The notes beneath the pieces are model-generated. The model saw nothing but the letters and a program-made list of their open reading frames with translations, was not told the origin of the DNA and made no database searches. A program made the translations under genes and the position numbers. Shown here piece by piece: positions 12,898 through 24,362 of a stretch of 60,000 bases of DNA (position 1 is the first letter of the stretch; each line of letters starts with the position of its first letter). The stretch covers positions 271,501 through 331,500 of the forward strand of contig CAJNDS010002202.1 of assembly GCA_905221605.1 (NCBI GenBank), in the 5' to 3' direction. The DNA comes from Symbiodinium natans. Lineage: Eukaryota > Sar > Dinophyceae > Suessiales > Symbiodiniaceae.

Positions 12898-13007
12898 CCT
12901 AAAGGGTCCGAAGTACCTATATGGGGGACACTTGCCCAAACCAGAGTAGTCATTCGTACTATAGAAACCCTACTTTCTACTATGTAGGTACTTAGGACCC
13001 TTTGGGT
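12898..13007. mobile_element. MITE-like element, AAAGGGTCC family
   Basis: Left arm CCTAAAGGGTCCGAAGTACC and the reverse-complemented right arm CCCAAAGGGTCCTAAGTACC pair over more than 20 bp. About 110 bp, non-coding. Confidence 0.6.
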
Positions 13008-14091
13008 TCTAGGGGTCTAAAGATTTAAGGGACACGGGCTTTAGGGCCGGTCTTGTAGCAGAATTAGCCGTAAGGCCGTCGAACGCTTCTAAGGGGGTTG
13101 TAGGGTTTACTTGATGGCTCCAGTGTACTTCCTTTTTTGGCTTAGTGAGAGGGGGTTTCCCTAACCCTAAACCCTAAACCCTAAACCCTAAACCCAAATC
13201 CGTTAAAAAAAAACACTGCAGGTACATAGGGTCCCAGGTAAGCCCTAGACCCTCAACACAAAAGCACACAATGAAAGCCAATTTACGGGGGTTCTTGATG
13301 GAGGTGAGTGAGTTCAAAGACTACGTAACCCAAGGTTCCCGGATACACCCTACTACCCCCGAAGGCTCCATAAGCTTCCCGAAGGTTCCCTAGGTACCTG
13401 CCCCCAATGCACCCTAAATCCTAAACCCTAAACTGAACCCTAAACCCTAAACCCTAAACCCTAAACCCTAAACCCTAAACCCTAAACCCTAAGCCCTAAC
13501 CCTAAACCCTAAACCCCCTCCCTTAAGGACCCTATAAGCCATGGATGGATGGCTGAGGGAAGTTGGATGATGCCGGCGCCTTCAGCAAAGCAACTGAGGA
13601 GATGCACGTGGGGCCACGACCTCACTTAACAGAGAGTGTAGGGTTTAGGGTTTAGGGTTTAGGGTTTAGGGTTTAGGGTTTAGGGTTTAGGGTTTAATGG
13701 AGAGTGTAGGGTTGAGGCTATACTCCCCTTTGAACCTCAATAAAAAATATTGAAGTTTCATTATTCCCTGGGGCTTTGTATAGTAAAAATAAGAATCCTA
13801 AGGGGCTGTAGAAGGGTTTCATCAGATCAGAACCCCGCCTAAAACTTCAACAAGTCCAAACCCTAAACCCTAAGCGGTTTTTGAACTTGAAAAACCCTAC
13901 AGGAAGGGCTGTGGGGTTTGGTGTGCGTGTGTGTGTGTGTGTGTGTGTACTTGATTTCTGTTTGGTGGGGTGGGGGTGGCAGGGGAAGTGCTTAAACCCT
14001 AAGCTTAACCCTAGACCCTAGAGGGAAACGAAACCACTCTCTTCAGCCTCTTCCATCCTTCCTTCCGCTCGTCTTTCCTTCATTCCTTCCT

Positions 14092-14211
14092 CTTGGTAGC
14101 CCAGGAACCATATTACCATAAGGGTACCCTTTTTGTTGTTAGTTACTTTATAATTTATAAGGGGAACCTAGGTCCAAACAAAGGGCAACAGGGCACCACT
14201 GGGCCACCAAG
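14092..14211. mobile_element. MITE-like element, GCCCAGTAACC family
   Basis: Left end CTTGGTAGCCCAG; right end CTGGGCCACCAAG. They form a 13-bp inverted repeat with one mismatch. The interior has AAGGGTACCC(T)n, AAGGGGAACC and AAAGGG blocks in the same order as other copies. TCCT flanks both sides, a possible short target duplication. It abuts the next MITE, whose target duplication starts at 14216. Confidence 0.7.
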
Positions 14212-14223
14212 TCCTGAATGACT

Positions 14224-14325
14224 TTGGGATGTTCGCCCTTAAACTGACAGTCCTTAATAAGGAATAGACTAGGGAGTACGATAATCCCTGTTAAGGACTG
14301 TTAGTATAAGGGGTTAACATCCCAA
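14224..14325. mobile_element. Intact MITE, TTGGGATGTT family, 8-bp target duplication
   Basis: 102-bp element. Its terminal inverted repeats are about 36 bp, both beginning TTGGGATGTT and sharing ACAGTCCTTAA further in. It is flanked by GAATGACT at 14216-14223 and again at 14326-14333, an exact 8-bp duplication. Eight-bp duplications are made by hAT, P and Merlin-type transposases. No transposase is present, so it is non-autonomous. Confidence 0.85.
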
Positions 14326-17038
14326 GAATGACTTGCTCAGGGCAGGTGTGCGCACTCGTACGTTGGAGTTGATGAATCTGCGAGTGCTTGAGGGTTTAGG
14401 CTTCTGGGGTTCAGGGCTTCGGGTTTGAGATTTCTTGCTTCGTTTTTGTTCTCTGTCTTTCATCGTCCAGGACACCGCACTTAGCCCTTAAACCCTAAAC
14501 CCTAAACCCGAAACAAACCCTAAACCCTAAAGCCTGCTTAAAACTAAAACCAAAAAACAGGAAGTCTTCAGCTCAGGCTGGCTCCCAGGTGATCAGCAGA
14601 CAGAAGCTGCGTTGGTGTTGACTTGACAAGTGGGGTTTGAGACTTCCGGGGTTTAGGGGTTTGGGCTATAGGGTTTACAAGTTGCAAGGTTCAGAGTTTA
14701 GGGTTTAGGGTTTGGGGTGTAGGGTTTAGGGTTTAGGGCTTCGGGTCTGAGGGTAGAACAAGCCCTGCTTGGCACGAAGTTTTATGAGACCCTAAACCCT
14801 AAACAGTCACGAAACCCCAGACCCTAAACCCTAAACCCTCAACTCAAAAAACGGTAAACCCCTAACTCGTAACTCCTCGCATAAATAAAGACACCAGGCA
14901 TGAGAGCACGATGCCAATGTGAAAAAAGAACTAAACTAAATCATACACCGTGACACCCAGAAACCCTAAACCCTAAACACCAAACTCTAAACCCTAAACC
15001 CCAAACCCGAATACCCAAAAACCCTAAACCCTGAACCCTAAACCCCAAACCCTAAACCCCAAACCCCACCCGAATACCCAAAAACCCTAAACCCCGAACC
15101 CCAAACCCTGACCCCTAAACCCGGCCCCGGAAATGCGGCGAGGGACCTCCGCATTTCGAGCGCGGCTTCCGCGGCCGCGGGCGTTCGGGAGGGGCCGGGA
15201 CAGGGCCTGAACTCGATGGGAGTCGATGGCAGGGGGGGGTAGGAGGGTTTAGGGTTTAGGGTTTGGGGTTTGGGGTTTGGGGTTTAGGGTTTGGGGTTTG
15301 GGGTTTATGGTTTATAGGGTTTAGGGTTTAGGGTTTGGGGTTTGGGGTTTAGGGTGTATAAGGTTTAGGGTTTAGTGTCTAGGGTTTAGGCTGTGAAGTT
15401 TAGGGCTCGCAGGGTTTCAGGGCTTCAGGGTGGCAGCCCTGCTTCGCGCGAGGTGACCCTAGTTCGGCACTGGCGCCTTCTTCTGCCTGCTGTTTTTCAA
15501 AACGGGTTTAGGGTTTAGGGTTTAGGGTTTAGGGTAAAGACCCCAGATCTTCCAACATCCATCCCTGAGTGAAGGATCCCCAAGAAGAAGAGATAAGGCC
15601 AATTCCTTTCTTGAAGATGTATGGGGTTGAGGCCACCCTAAACCCTAAACCCTAAACCCTAAACCCTAAACCCTAAACCCTAAACCCTATGGGCTTGAGG
15701 TTTTCGGGCTTTGGGGAAGGGCTCTACATTCACCAGCACTTTGCCCGTCCCCCGAAACCATTTCTTTAAACTCAGGAAACACGAGGGTGGCCTGGGCTCC
15801 AACATCCCTGTCGCAAAGGTGTTCCGGACATTCTATAGTCGGATTCTTCTGAAGTTGTAGGGAGCACTACATTTTTTCCAGGGGAAGCCCGGGCTACAAA
15901 ACCTCACTGCTCTAAAAAAACACGCTAAACCCTAAACCCTGAACCCTAACCCTAAACCCTAAACCCTAAACCCTAAACCCTAAACCCTAAACCCTAAACC
16001 CTAAACCCTAAACCCTAAACCCTAAACCCTAAACCCCTAAACCCTAAACCCTAAACCCCTAAACCCCTAACCCTAAACCCTAAACCCACATGCCTGCGGT
16101 AGAAGGAGTGCGGTTATGCCAGCAGTGGCTGCTCCGCCTCCGGCTGGACACCTGCCGGAATTCGGCTTAGCCTAAACCCTAAACCCTAAACCCTAAACCC
16201 GAAACCCTAAACCCTAAACCCTAAACCCTAAACCCTAAACCCTATACCGCCTATACCCTAAACCATATAAACCTTGAACTTCAAACCCGCACCCCCCCCT
16301 CATCTACGAGCAACTACATGGCATTGGTCTCAGAAGGTTTCCCGACCCTGGTTCCTTGCGTAGGTATGCCATATACGAGCTATACGGGCCCTGAGTGGCG
16401 CATTGTATAGACCCAAAAGCCCTATAAACCCTAAACCCTAAACCCTAAACCCTAAACCCTAGCCCTAAACCCTAAACCCGAAACCCGAAACCCTAAACCC
16501 TACACCCTAAACCCCTAACCTCCAAACCCTAAACCCTAAACCCTAAACCCTACACCCAACCTCCTTAGCTTCCCCAAAGACTGCAGAGAGCCTGCCGAGG
16601 GGAGTTCGAGCCTGGCACTTGTTGCTGAGATAGCCCTAAACCCTAAACCCTAAACCCTAAACCCTAAACCCTAAACCCTAAACCCTAAACCCTAAACCCT
16701 AAACCCTAAACCCTACAAAGTGTAGGGTTTAGGGTTCTTGGGTTTGGGGTTGAGGGTTGATGGCTTAGGATGTAGGGATTACGTAGGTACAATATCAACA
16801 CAATCCCGAGCACAAGAAAAACCCCGCCTCGGCGCCCGCTAAGTCTCCGAAACCCCACCTAAACCCTAAACCCTAAACCCTAAACCCTAAACCCTAAACC
16901 CTAAACCCTAAACCCTAAACCCTAAACCCTAATAGGGTTCGTTCTTCCTTCTCCAACAGCTAATGTAGGGAGCACAAGTGTTCAACCTCTTTGCTCCTGC
17001 AGAAAAAAGCCCAATGAACCGAGGCAACTGAGAGGACC

Positions 17039-17108
17039 CTACTTGGAAGTTCATGGGAACTTTTGAGTCCGGTTGCAAGAGGGGTAAGTGTAAGCATGAA
17101 CTTCCAAA
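17039..17108. mobile_element. MITE-like element, CTACTTGGAGGTTCATG family
   Basis: Left arm TACTTGGAAGTTCATGGGAA; right arm AAGCATGAACTTCCAA. They pair over about 14 bp. The 80-codon minus-strand ORF overlapping it is a chance frame. Confidence 0.55.
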
Positions 17109-18954
17109 CCCCAGTATGGAACCGATACAAAGGTATATCTTCGCTCCCTCACAACACGGTTTCGCTGACAATGTGTACGGCGTAAGGTTCGCTCCCTTAA
17201 AAACTGTGGTATCTTGAGGGCCTAGGTACCATGCGAGACTTCCTACTTTGTTTTGTGGGCTCTTGCGCTAAAGCCCCGTAAAGGATTCTTAGGACTCAGG
17301 AAACGTGCAAAAACACCAAGGTTGGCCCCTCAAAACACTGTGAACAGGATTCCTCAAAGATCTTCCTCGCAAGCCCACTAAGGGAAGTATGATAAAAGGG
17401 TTTAGGATTTAGGGTTTAGGGTTTAGGGTAGGAGCCCAAGGGCCTACTTGAAAAAGAAGGTTTTGGGCTCTTATGGTAGGGCTTGAGGTCAAGAACTGGG
17501 CGCCCGGCTTGGGCCAGGACACGTCTCGGCCCGATCGACACTCTGAGTCCTCATCATGCCGTCGCATCGCCGGGGTTTAGGGTTTAGGGTTTAGGGTCTA
17601 GGGTCTAGGGTTTAGGGTCTAGGAAGCCCGGACTGTTGGGGTTTAGGGTTTAGGGTATAGGGTTTAGGGTCACTAGGGTTTAGGGTCTATAGGGTTTAAT
17701 TCGGTGTTTCCTTTTGGGCGGGGATGGGCCGGGCGGGACTACAATCCAGTTGTGCGAAGTTTGGGGGCCCCCTGCTAAGGGATGACACGATAATGGAGAC
17801 CCCCCCCCCCCCCCCCCAAAAAAAAAAAAAAAAAGGGCCGTAACCCTAAAACCCTAAACCCTAAACCCTAAAGCCCTAAACCCGAAAGACGGGCTCCAAA
17901 CCTACACCCGCAGCTCGTCGAGGTCCAACAGACAGCGGGCTCCCGTGGTACATGGGCAGTTCTCTAAATGAGGTTTTCGGGTTCAGAGTTTGGATTCGGG
18001 GTTTAGGGCTCAGGGTTTAGGGTTTGGGGTTTAGGGTTTACCATTCGGAAGTCCTTGTTATAAAGGGTGCCGCACTTTTCTTAAAGGACCCGAAAAGCGA
18101 ACAACCTGCATCCTCGCTGATGAACTCGGCAGTCGTCACGCGCTTCTTCTCGTTGTAATTCGTTATTGACCAACAACCCGAATTCAGGGTTTAGAGTTTA
18201 GGGTTTAGGAAATCCGAAATCCAAACAAACCCTAACCCTACGCCCTAAATCATAAACTCTCTTTTTTGCCTCTTGCTGGCGCGTGCAACTGATAAGCTCC
18301 AGTTCAGCGCACTAAACCCTGGACTGCTATAAAATGAAGAATACACCCTAGACCCCAAACCCTAAACCCTGAATCCTAAGCCCTAAACCCTAAACCCAAA
18401 ACCCGCATCCTCCTAAACCCTAAACCCTAAACCCTAAATCCTAAACCCTAAACCCCCCCCCCCCCCCTGGCCCGAGTGCGTCTCGTGGTCCTCTTCGCTG
18501 CCACCTCCAGCGCCCAAACCGGGAAATCCAGCTGTCCTCACGAGGGAGGGTTCAGGGTTTAGGGTTTAGGGTTTAGGGTTTAGGGTTTAGGGTTTAGGGT
18601 TTAGGGTTCAGGGTTTAGGGTTTAGGGTTTAGGGTTTAGGGTTTAGGGTTTAGGGTTTAGGGTTTAGGGTTTAGGGTTTAGGGGGTCCCAGGTATGTTGC
18701 GAGGCTCTATGAGCGCACTAGAGGATGTTTGAAGGTTCCTTAGGCCTAGAAGGGGCCAGACTCTGAAACCCTAAACCCTGGATCATACACCCTCAACCGA
18801 CAGATCTTCGAATATCCCCTACAGGGTACTCTCCATTCCATCCTAGAATATGGGTGGAATTTCTCCTATCTTTCACAAAGCAGATCCACCCCTTCGTGCC
18901 CAAAGTAGAACATAGTTCCCTTTGCAACCCCCTTCAGGAAAAGGAAGGTGAGCT
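17109..18954. repeat. Mixed spacer and telomeric tracts
   Basis: G-strand tracts: about 17399-17430, 17573-17700, 17998-18040, 18543-18685. C-strand: about 17842-17885 and 18345-18455. A run of 18 C followed by 17 A sits at 17800-17834, and a C run near 18454-18468. The remaining 100-300 bp spacers show no gene. Confidence 0.85.
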
Positions 18955-19073
18955 CTACTTGGAGGCTCATGGGTACTTATAAGTCGGGGTTCTAAGTCGG
19001 GCAACTGCATGTCTAACCTCAGTTTAGCTACTTACGACCCAACATATAAGCACAACTGAACCTCCAAGTGCAG
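18955..19073. mobile_element. MITE-like element, CTACTTGGAGGTTCATG family
   Basis: Left arm CTACTTGGAGGCTCATGGGT; the right arm, reverse-complemented, starts CTGCACTTGGAGGTTCAG and continues to TTATATGTTGGGTCG. The arms pair imperfectly over about 35 bp. Related to 17039-17108 and to a fragment near 43612-43640. Confidence 0.6.
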
Positions 19074-21941
19074 CCTGAGCCCTAAACCCGAAACCCCTCC
19101 CCCTCGCCCCCACCCCCCGCATGTTAGGAACTGCAGGTTTGCAGAGTATATGCACATATGCTGGTCCACGAAGCCAGCACTCAGTACCGTCAGCCACCTT
19201 CATGTCAACCAGCCGTTCCACAATGATGGCAGAACAACCCCAGGGCTCCAAGTACACAAATAATACCTACATTGGGGTCTAAAGTCTGTAAATTATACCT
19301 ACTTTGGGCTATTCGGAGCCTTATAGAACAAAAGCCCAAAGGAATCTCGGGCAACTGGCCCGTTGCCATGACGAGACATTGCGGTCTGAAGTTGTATTCC
19401 AAGACTTCCCTAACCCTAAACCCTAAACCCTAAACCCTAAACCCTAAACCCTAAACCCTAAACCCTAAACCCTATACCCTATACCCTATACCCTAAACCC
19501 TAGCCGCTAACCACACCCCGAAGCGCCTAAGGGCCTAGGGGGCCCATCCTCAGGTTCTTAGAAGTCCTGATTTCTTTCTTTAAGGGTTTAGGGTTTAGGG
19601 TTTAGGGTTTGGGGTTTAGGGTTTAGGGTTTAGGGTTCAGGGTTCAGGGTTTAGGGTTTAGGGTTTCGGGTTTAGGGTTTAGGGGGCTCTAAAAGCCTTC
19701 CACTGAGACTGAGGGTTTAGGGGGGTTATGTAGGTCCTGAGCTTTGGGGGGGGGGGGGGGGGGGGGCTCTAGACTCAGGTTTAGGGATTAAGGTGTAGGG
19801 AACCTTGAAACCCAAAACCCTTCAAGCCTACAGAAAAACCTAAGAACACATCCTGCGCCTCCACAGGCCCTAAGAGGCCCTGAAGCCTAAACGCTCAACC
19901 CCCACATCCCTTAACTCTCGACCCTAAACCCTAAACCCTAAACCCTAAACCCTAAACCCTAAACCCTAAACCCTAAACCCTAAACCCTAAACTCACATCC
20001 CTTAACTCTCGACCCTTGCATACTTAGAGTTTACGGTTTCGCAAAATCCCCAAATCCCGCAACCCTACACAACGGGTTTAGGGCTCTCGGGATTCCCCAA
20101 ATCCCTTTAACCCCAAACCCCAAGCCCCAAACCCTGAACCCTGAACCCTAAACCTAAACCCCAAGCCCTAAACGCTAAACCCTAAACCCTTTAAATCCCT
20201 AAACCCTAAACCTTAAAAACCCTGAGCCCCTGCGCCTCGACGTGGGGTGTTCTTCTCCTCCGGATTTGGCGTAGACGCCATGGAGGCACTGGCGGCGTTT
20301 AGGGTCGAGGCTTTGTGGTGTAGGGTTTAGGGTTTAGGGTTTAGGGTTTAGGGGTTTAGGGGTTTAGGGGTTTAGGGGTTTAGGGTTTAGGGTTTAGGGT
20401 TTAGGGTCCGCGGGCTTAGGGTTTAGGGTTTAGGGGGCTTAGGGTTCTAGGGTGGGCCATAAAAAATCCGTGCTACTTAACATCCAGCTCCGAAGTCGGA
20501 ACACAAAAGCGCCCCCCGCGAAGCTGCTGCCGGAATTGAGGTGTTGTATGTGGCTTGAGGGGCGAAAGCTAACAATAGCACCAAGTCGAAGGTACAAGGC
20601 TTTAGAACTTCAGGCAATTTCAGCTTCGGTCTCGGACACCTCTACAGTCTACCAATGCCGTCATGCTCTGAAAATTGGCCTTTCAACTTCGTTTCGCCTC
20701 GTGGGCGTCGGCCCCCCAGACTCTGGACCTTGTGCAGTTGCTAAACCCTGAAACACACACACAAAAACACCTACAAAGGCAAAAGACCTAAAACCTAAAC
20801 CCCCAGAAACCCTAAACCCCCCGAACCTTGCTCAGGTAAACAGGCCAAAGCCCACCCGTCTTCGTCTGGAACTGGCTTCCTCAGTATGATGGTGGGGACA
20901 AGCTTTGCTGTGTTTAGGCCGAAAATAGTGAGTATAATGGGGGGGTTTAGGGTTTAGGGTTTAGGGTTTAGGGTTTAGGGTTTAGGGTTTAGGGTTTAGG
21001 GTTTAGGGTTTAGGGTACTACAATCCCTACAAAGGACTGTTAGCATAAGAGGGAACATCCAAACATAAAGGGTAATTATACACCAGGGTAGACACCAGGG
21101 CATGCAAACGACTATTTCTTGTTTGTTATTGTTTAGGGTTTGGGGTACTGACCGAAAACTAGCCCAAGCACCGTAAACGTGCCCAAGGGGTCAAGGGTTA
21201 AGGGTTTAAGGTTTAGGTTTCAGGCTTAGGAATCAGAGTGCGATTTTGGAACCAGGTAGCAGGGTTTGGGGTTTTGGCTTTAAAGCATTGTATACCTAGA
21301 GTAGCAAAAACACCGTTGAGGTTGAAGATGGATATACCCTTAACCCTTACGCAGGGTGACATGATCAGAACTAGTTTAAATTTCCGGTTTTCAGGGCCAT
21401 GACTCTAGGTAGCGTTTCGGGGCACCCGATTAGCCACACCGGAGCAACATAGGCAACAAGGGTGCCCTTCGCAGTTTACAGAAGCCAACCCCGGAAAAAG
21501 ATGAATAAGGGCCCAAACCCTGAACCCCGAACCCTAAACCCCAAACCCTGAACACCCCAAAAGGGGCCTTGTAGGGTGCCGCTCTGTATGGCTCCATATG
21601 TGGACCTTCCGAAGTCCTAAGCCCTAAGCCCTAAAACCCTGAACCCTCAAACCCCTAAAACCTAAAACCTAAACCCTGAAAACTCCTAAACCCTGCAGAA
21701 CCCCCAGTCCCTCAAAACCTAGACCCTACTAAGCACTAAACCCTAACCCTAAACCCTAAACCCTAAAACCTAAACCCTAAACCCTACATCAAGTCCAAGG
21801 GTCATGTTCGCCAGCTCTTTGTTCTTCGCGGCGGTCGCAGCGGAGAGCTTGCCTTGCATTTAGGGTTTAGGGTTTAGGGTCTAGGGTCTAGGGTCTAGGG
21901 TTTAGGGTTTAGGGTTTAGGGTTTAGGGTTTAGGGTTTAGG
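19074..21941. repeat. Interstitial telomeric repeat cluster
   Basis: C-strand: about 19410-19503, 19921-19992, 20130-20220, 21510-21552, 21640-21786. G-strand: about 19584-19690, 20318-20440, 20943-21016, 21859-21941 and on into the direct repeat. A G run of about 20 lies at 19747-19766. The 300-bp spacer at 20450-20750 has a 99-codon plus-strand ORF with no motif, which I regard as chance. The spacer at 21065-21500 holds nothing recognised. Confidence 0.9.
21016..21063. mobile_element. Truncated MITE (right end only), TTGGGATGTT family
   Basis: AATCCCTACAAAGGACTGTT then AGCATAAGAGGGAACATCC matches the right arm of the element at 14224-14325. The left part is absent and a G-strand telomeric tract (20943-21016) joins directly. 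Confidence 0.65.
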
Positions 21942-22288
21942 GTTTAGGGTTTAGGGTTTAGGGTTTAGGGCTTAGGGTTTAGGGTTTAGGGTTTAGGGTT
22001 TAGGGCGTAGGGCTTAGGGTTTAGGGTTTAGGGTTCAGGGTTGACGGTTTAGGGCTTAGGGCTTAGGGGCTCAGGGTTTAGGGTTTAGGGCTTAGGGCTT
22101 AGTTGCAAATGGAAGGCCCTTGGCTGCTAAACTCTAAACCCTTGAACCCTTGAACCCTTAAACCCTGGAACTCTGGAACCCTTAAACCCTCAAACCCTAA
22201 ACCCTAAACCCTGGAACCCTTAGACACTTAAACCCTCAAACCCTCAAACCCTAAACCCTAAACCCTGGAACCCTTAGACCCTTAAACC
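21942..22288. repeat. 347-bp direct repeat, left copy (target duplication of LINE)
   Basis: By eye this is identical base for base to 30475-30821, at a constant offset of 8533. It starts in a TTTAGGG tract (GTTTAGGG) and contains a unique core GTTGCAAATGGAAGGCCC. It ends in CCCTAAA variants (CCCTTAAACC). Together with the right copy it brackets exactly one LINE, so it reads as an unusually long target-site duplication. Confidence 0.85.
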
Positions 22289-22345
22289 GTTGTTTGTCGT
22301 TGGTGTTGGTGTTGGTGTTGGTGTTGGTGTTGGTGTTGGTGTTGG

Positions 22346-22396
<51 letters not shown>

Positions 22397-22510
22397 CGTT
22401 GTTGCCGTCGTGCTGCGCCCTGACTGAGGAACCCTGCTTCTTGGCTGTGGTGGTTCTCGTTGTTGTCGTCGTTGTTGTTCTTGTGCGCCCTGACTAAGGA
22501 ATCCTGCCTC

Positions 22511-22554
<44 letters not shown>

Positions 22555-22727
22555 TGTGTGTTTTTTTGTTGTTTCCGTTGTTATGGTTGTGGTGTTGTCG
22601 TTGTCATGCGCCTTGACCAAGGAATTTGCCTCTTGCTTGTTGTTGTTGTGTTGTTGTTTGTTGTGAGTGTGGTGTTGTCGTTGTGTGCGCCTTTTCCGCC
22701 TCTGACTAAGGAATCCTGCCTCTTGGC

Positions 22728-22783
<56 letters not shown>

Positions 22784-22934
22784 GATGTTGATGTTGTCGT
22801 TGTTTTTTTTTTTGCTGTCCTTGTGGTCGTTGTTGTCGTTTTTTGCCGTTGTTGTGCGCCCTCACCAAGGAATCCTGCCTCTTGGCTGTGGTGGTTCTCG
22901 TTGTTGTCGTCGTTGTTGTTGTTGTTGTTGTTGT

Positions 22935-22999
<65 letters not shown>

Positions 23000-23004
23000 G
23001 GTGT

Positions 23005-23037
<33 letters not shown>

Positions 23038-23231
23038 GGGTGTTGGTTGTCGCCGTCGTCGTGAGCTCTGACTAAGGTACCCTGCCTCTTGGCTGGTTGG
23101 GGTCGTCGTCGTTGATGCTTTTGTTGTTCTTGTTGTTGTTGTTGTTGTTGTTGTCGTTGTTGTGGTTATGGTTGTTGTCGTTGTCATATGCCTTCACCAA
23201 GGAATCCTGCCTCTTGGCTGGTTGTGGTGGG

Positions 23232-23274
<43 letters not shown>

Positions 23275-23445
23275 GCTGTTGTTGCTGTTGTCATTGTTGT
23301 GGTTGTGGCTGTTGTCGTCGTCGCGCGCCTTGACTAAGGAATCCTGCCTCTTGGCTGGTTGTTGTTGTTGTTGTTGTCGTTGTTGCCGTCGTGCTGCGCC
23401 CTGACTGAGGAACCCTGCTTCTTGGCTGGTTCAGGTTGTTGTTGC

Positions 23446-23480
<35 letters not shown>

Positions 23481-23639
23481 TTGTTGTTGTTGTTGTTGTT
23501 GTTGTCGTTGCTGCTGTTGTTGTTGTGTGCGCGTGTACTAAGGACCTGGGCCGCTTAGCCTGTATGTTGTCGTTGTTGTTGCCGTTGCGATGCCGTGGTT
23601 GTCGCGTTGTCGTTTCGTTCGTCCTGTGTCGCTGAGGTC

Positions 23640-23700
23640 TTTGGCCGGCGGGGGGAGGGTGCGTGTGCCGGCGGCCACGTCCTCCTCCTGCCGTCGTCGT
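23640..23700 (+). repeat. GCCGGC leader module, copy 1
   Basis: A unit with GCCGGC at 23644-23649 and 23667-23672 can pair around a 17-nt loop, followed by CACGTCCTCCTCCTGCCGTC. Near-identical units are at about 23957-24020 and 25700-25757, so one lies in the leader of each ORF. Confidence 0.7.
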
Positions 23701-23738
23701 GTTCGTTACCGTTGTTACCGTTGTTGCCGTTGTTGGCG

Positions 23739-23779
<41 letters not shown>

Positions 23780-23956
23780 GATGTTGCTGTTGTTCCTGTT
23801 GTTGTTGTGGTTGTCTTTCTCGTTGCTGCTGCTATTGTTCTGTGCGCGTGTACTAAGGACTTGTGCCGCTTAGCCTGTATGTTGTCATTGTCGTTGTTGT
23901 TGCTGCTGCGATGTCGTGGTTGTCGCGTTGTCGTTTCGTTCGTCCTGTGTCACTAA

Positions 23957-24020
23957 GGTCTTTGGCCGGCGGGGGGAGGGTGCGTGTGCCGGCGGCCACG
24001 TCCTCCTCCTGCCGTCGTCC
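23957..24020 (+). repeat. GCCGGC leader module, copy 2
   Basis: Same module as 23640-23700 with almost no change. It is preceded by CACTAAGGTCTTTGGCC in place of CGCTGAGGTCTTTGGCC. Confidence 0.7.
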
Positions 24021-24289
24021 TGTTCGTTTTCGTTGTCGGCGTTGTCGTTGTTGTTGTTGTTGTTGTTGTTGTTGTCGTTGTCGTTGTTTCTTTTTTTTAT
24101 GAGGCACACTTTCGGATCAACAGTTTGTAGCTGGGAGACCAGCGTGCTTACTGCACAGTCATACTGATAAGCTCGTCATGGTTTCTGTCTTGCGAATGTA
24201 GCTTGTTGAATTGCAACTTAACGCTACGATGCCACTGACTAACAGGGTGCATTGCTGACGCACTCGCCGACGTTGACCCGGCCGAACTT

Positions 24290-24314
24290 TGTGGTTCAAT
24301 TTGTTTTTTTCCAG
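24290..24314 (+). promoter_or_regulatory. Polypyrimidine-AG, possible trans-splice acceptor before ORF1
   Basis: TTCAATTTGTTTTTTTCCAG ends at 24314, 48 bases before the ORF1 ATG. This is a strong 3' splice-type signal with no coding exon upstream. In dinoflagellates mRNAs receive a spliced leader in trans, so it could be the ORF1 acceptor (inference). Confidence 0.45.
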
Positions 24315-24362
24315 GGTTCTTGTTAGTCTTACACTGCTGCTTACAAGGCGGCAGAGAGTACC

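Larger units (their letters stand above)
13159..17038. repeat. Interstitial telomeric repeat cluster
   Basis: C-strand: about 13159-13195, 13410-13516, 14490-14535, 14797-14840, 14962-15120, 15636-15690, 15925-16086, 16171-16260, 16425-16556, 16634-16716, 16858-16932. G-strand: about 13638-13700, 14695-14745, 15245-15400 (GTTTGGG variants), 15505-15535. A (GT)n microsatellite lies at about 13923-13949. Spacers contain MITEs but no recognised genes. Confidence 0.93.
22289..24100 (+). repeat. TTG/GTC microsatellite leader with interspersed hairpin units
   Basis: Long (TTG)n tracts are punctuated by a unit of the type GACTAAGGAATCCTGCCTCT. Nine of these form a 21-nt hairpin frame with a 5-bp stem. 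A 42-nt T run lies at 22512-22553. Two longer units (about 23527-23705 and 23842-24025) repeat each other with a period near 315 bp. The large low-complexity ORFs on both strands here (poly-Thr, poly-Leu, poly-Cys, poly-Gln) are readings of the microsatellite. This region probably acts as the LINE 5' UTR and promoter. Confidence 0.85.

Noticed and set aside
20452-20751. 99-codon plus-strand ORF
   Set aside because: No motif, no splice or start support, and such a length is expected by chance in GC-moderate spacer.
22282-24109. Long low-complexity ORFs on both strands (poly-Thr, Leu, Val, Cys, Gln, Asn)
   Set aside because: They are six-frame readings of the TTG/CAA microsatellite in the LINE leader and have no domain or start context.
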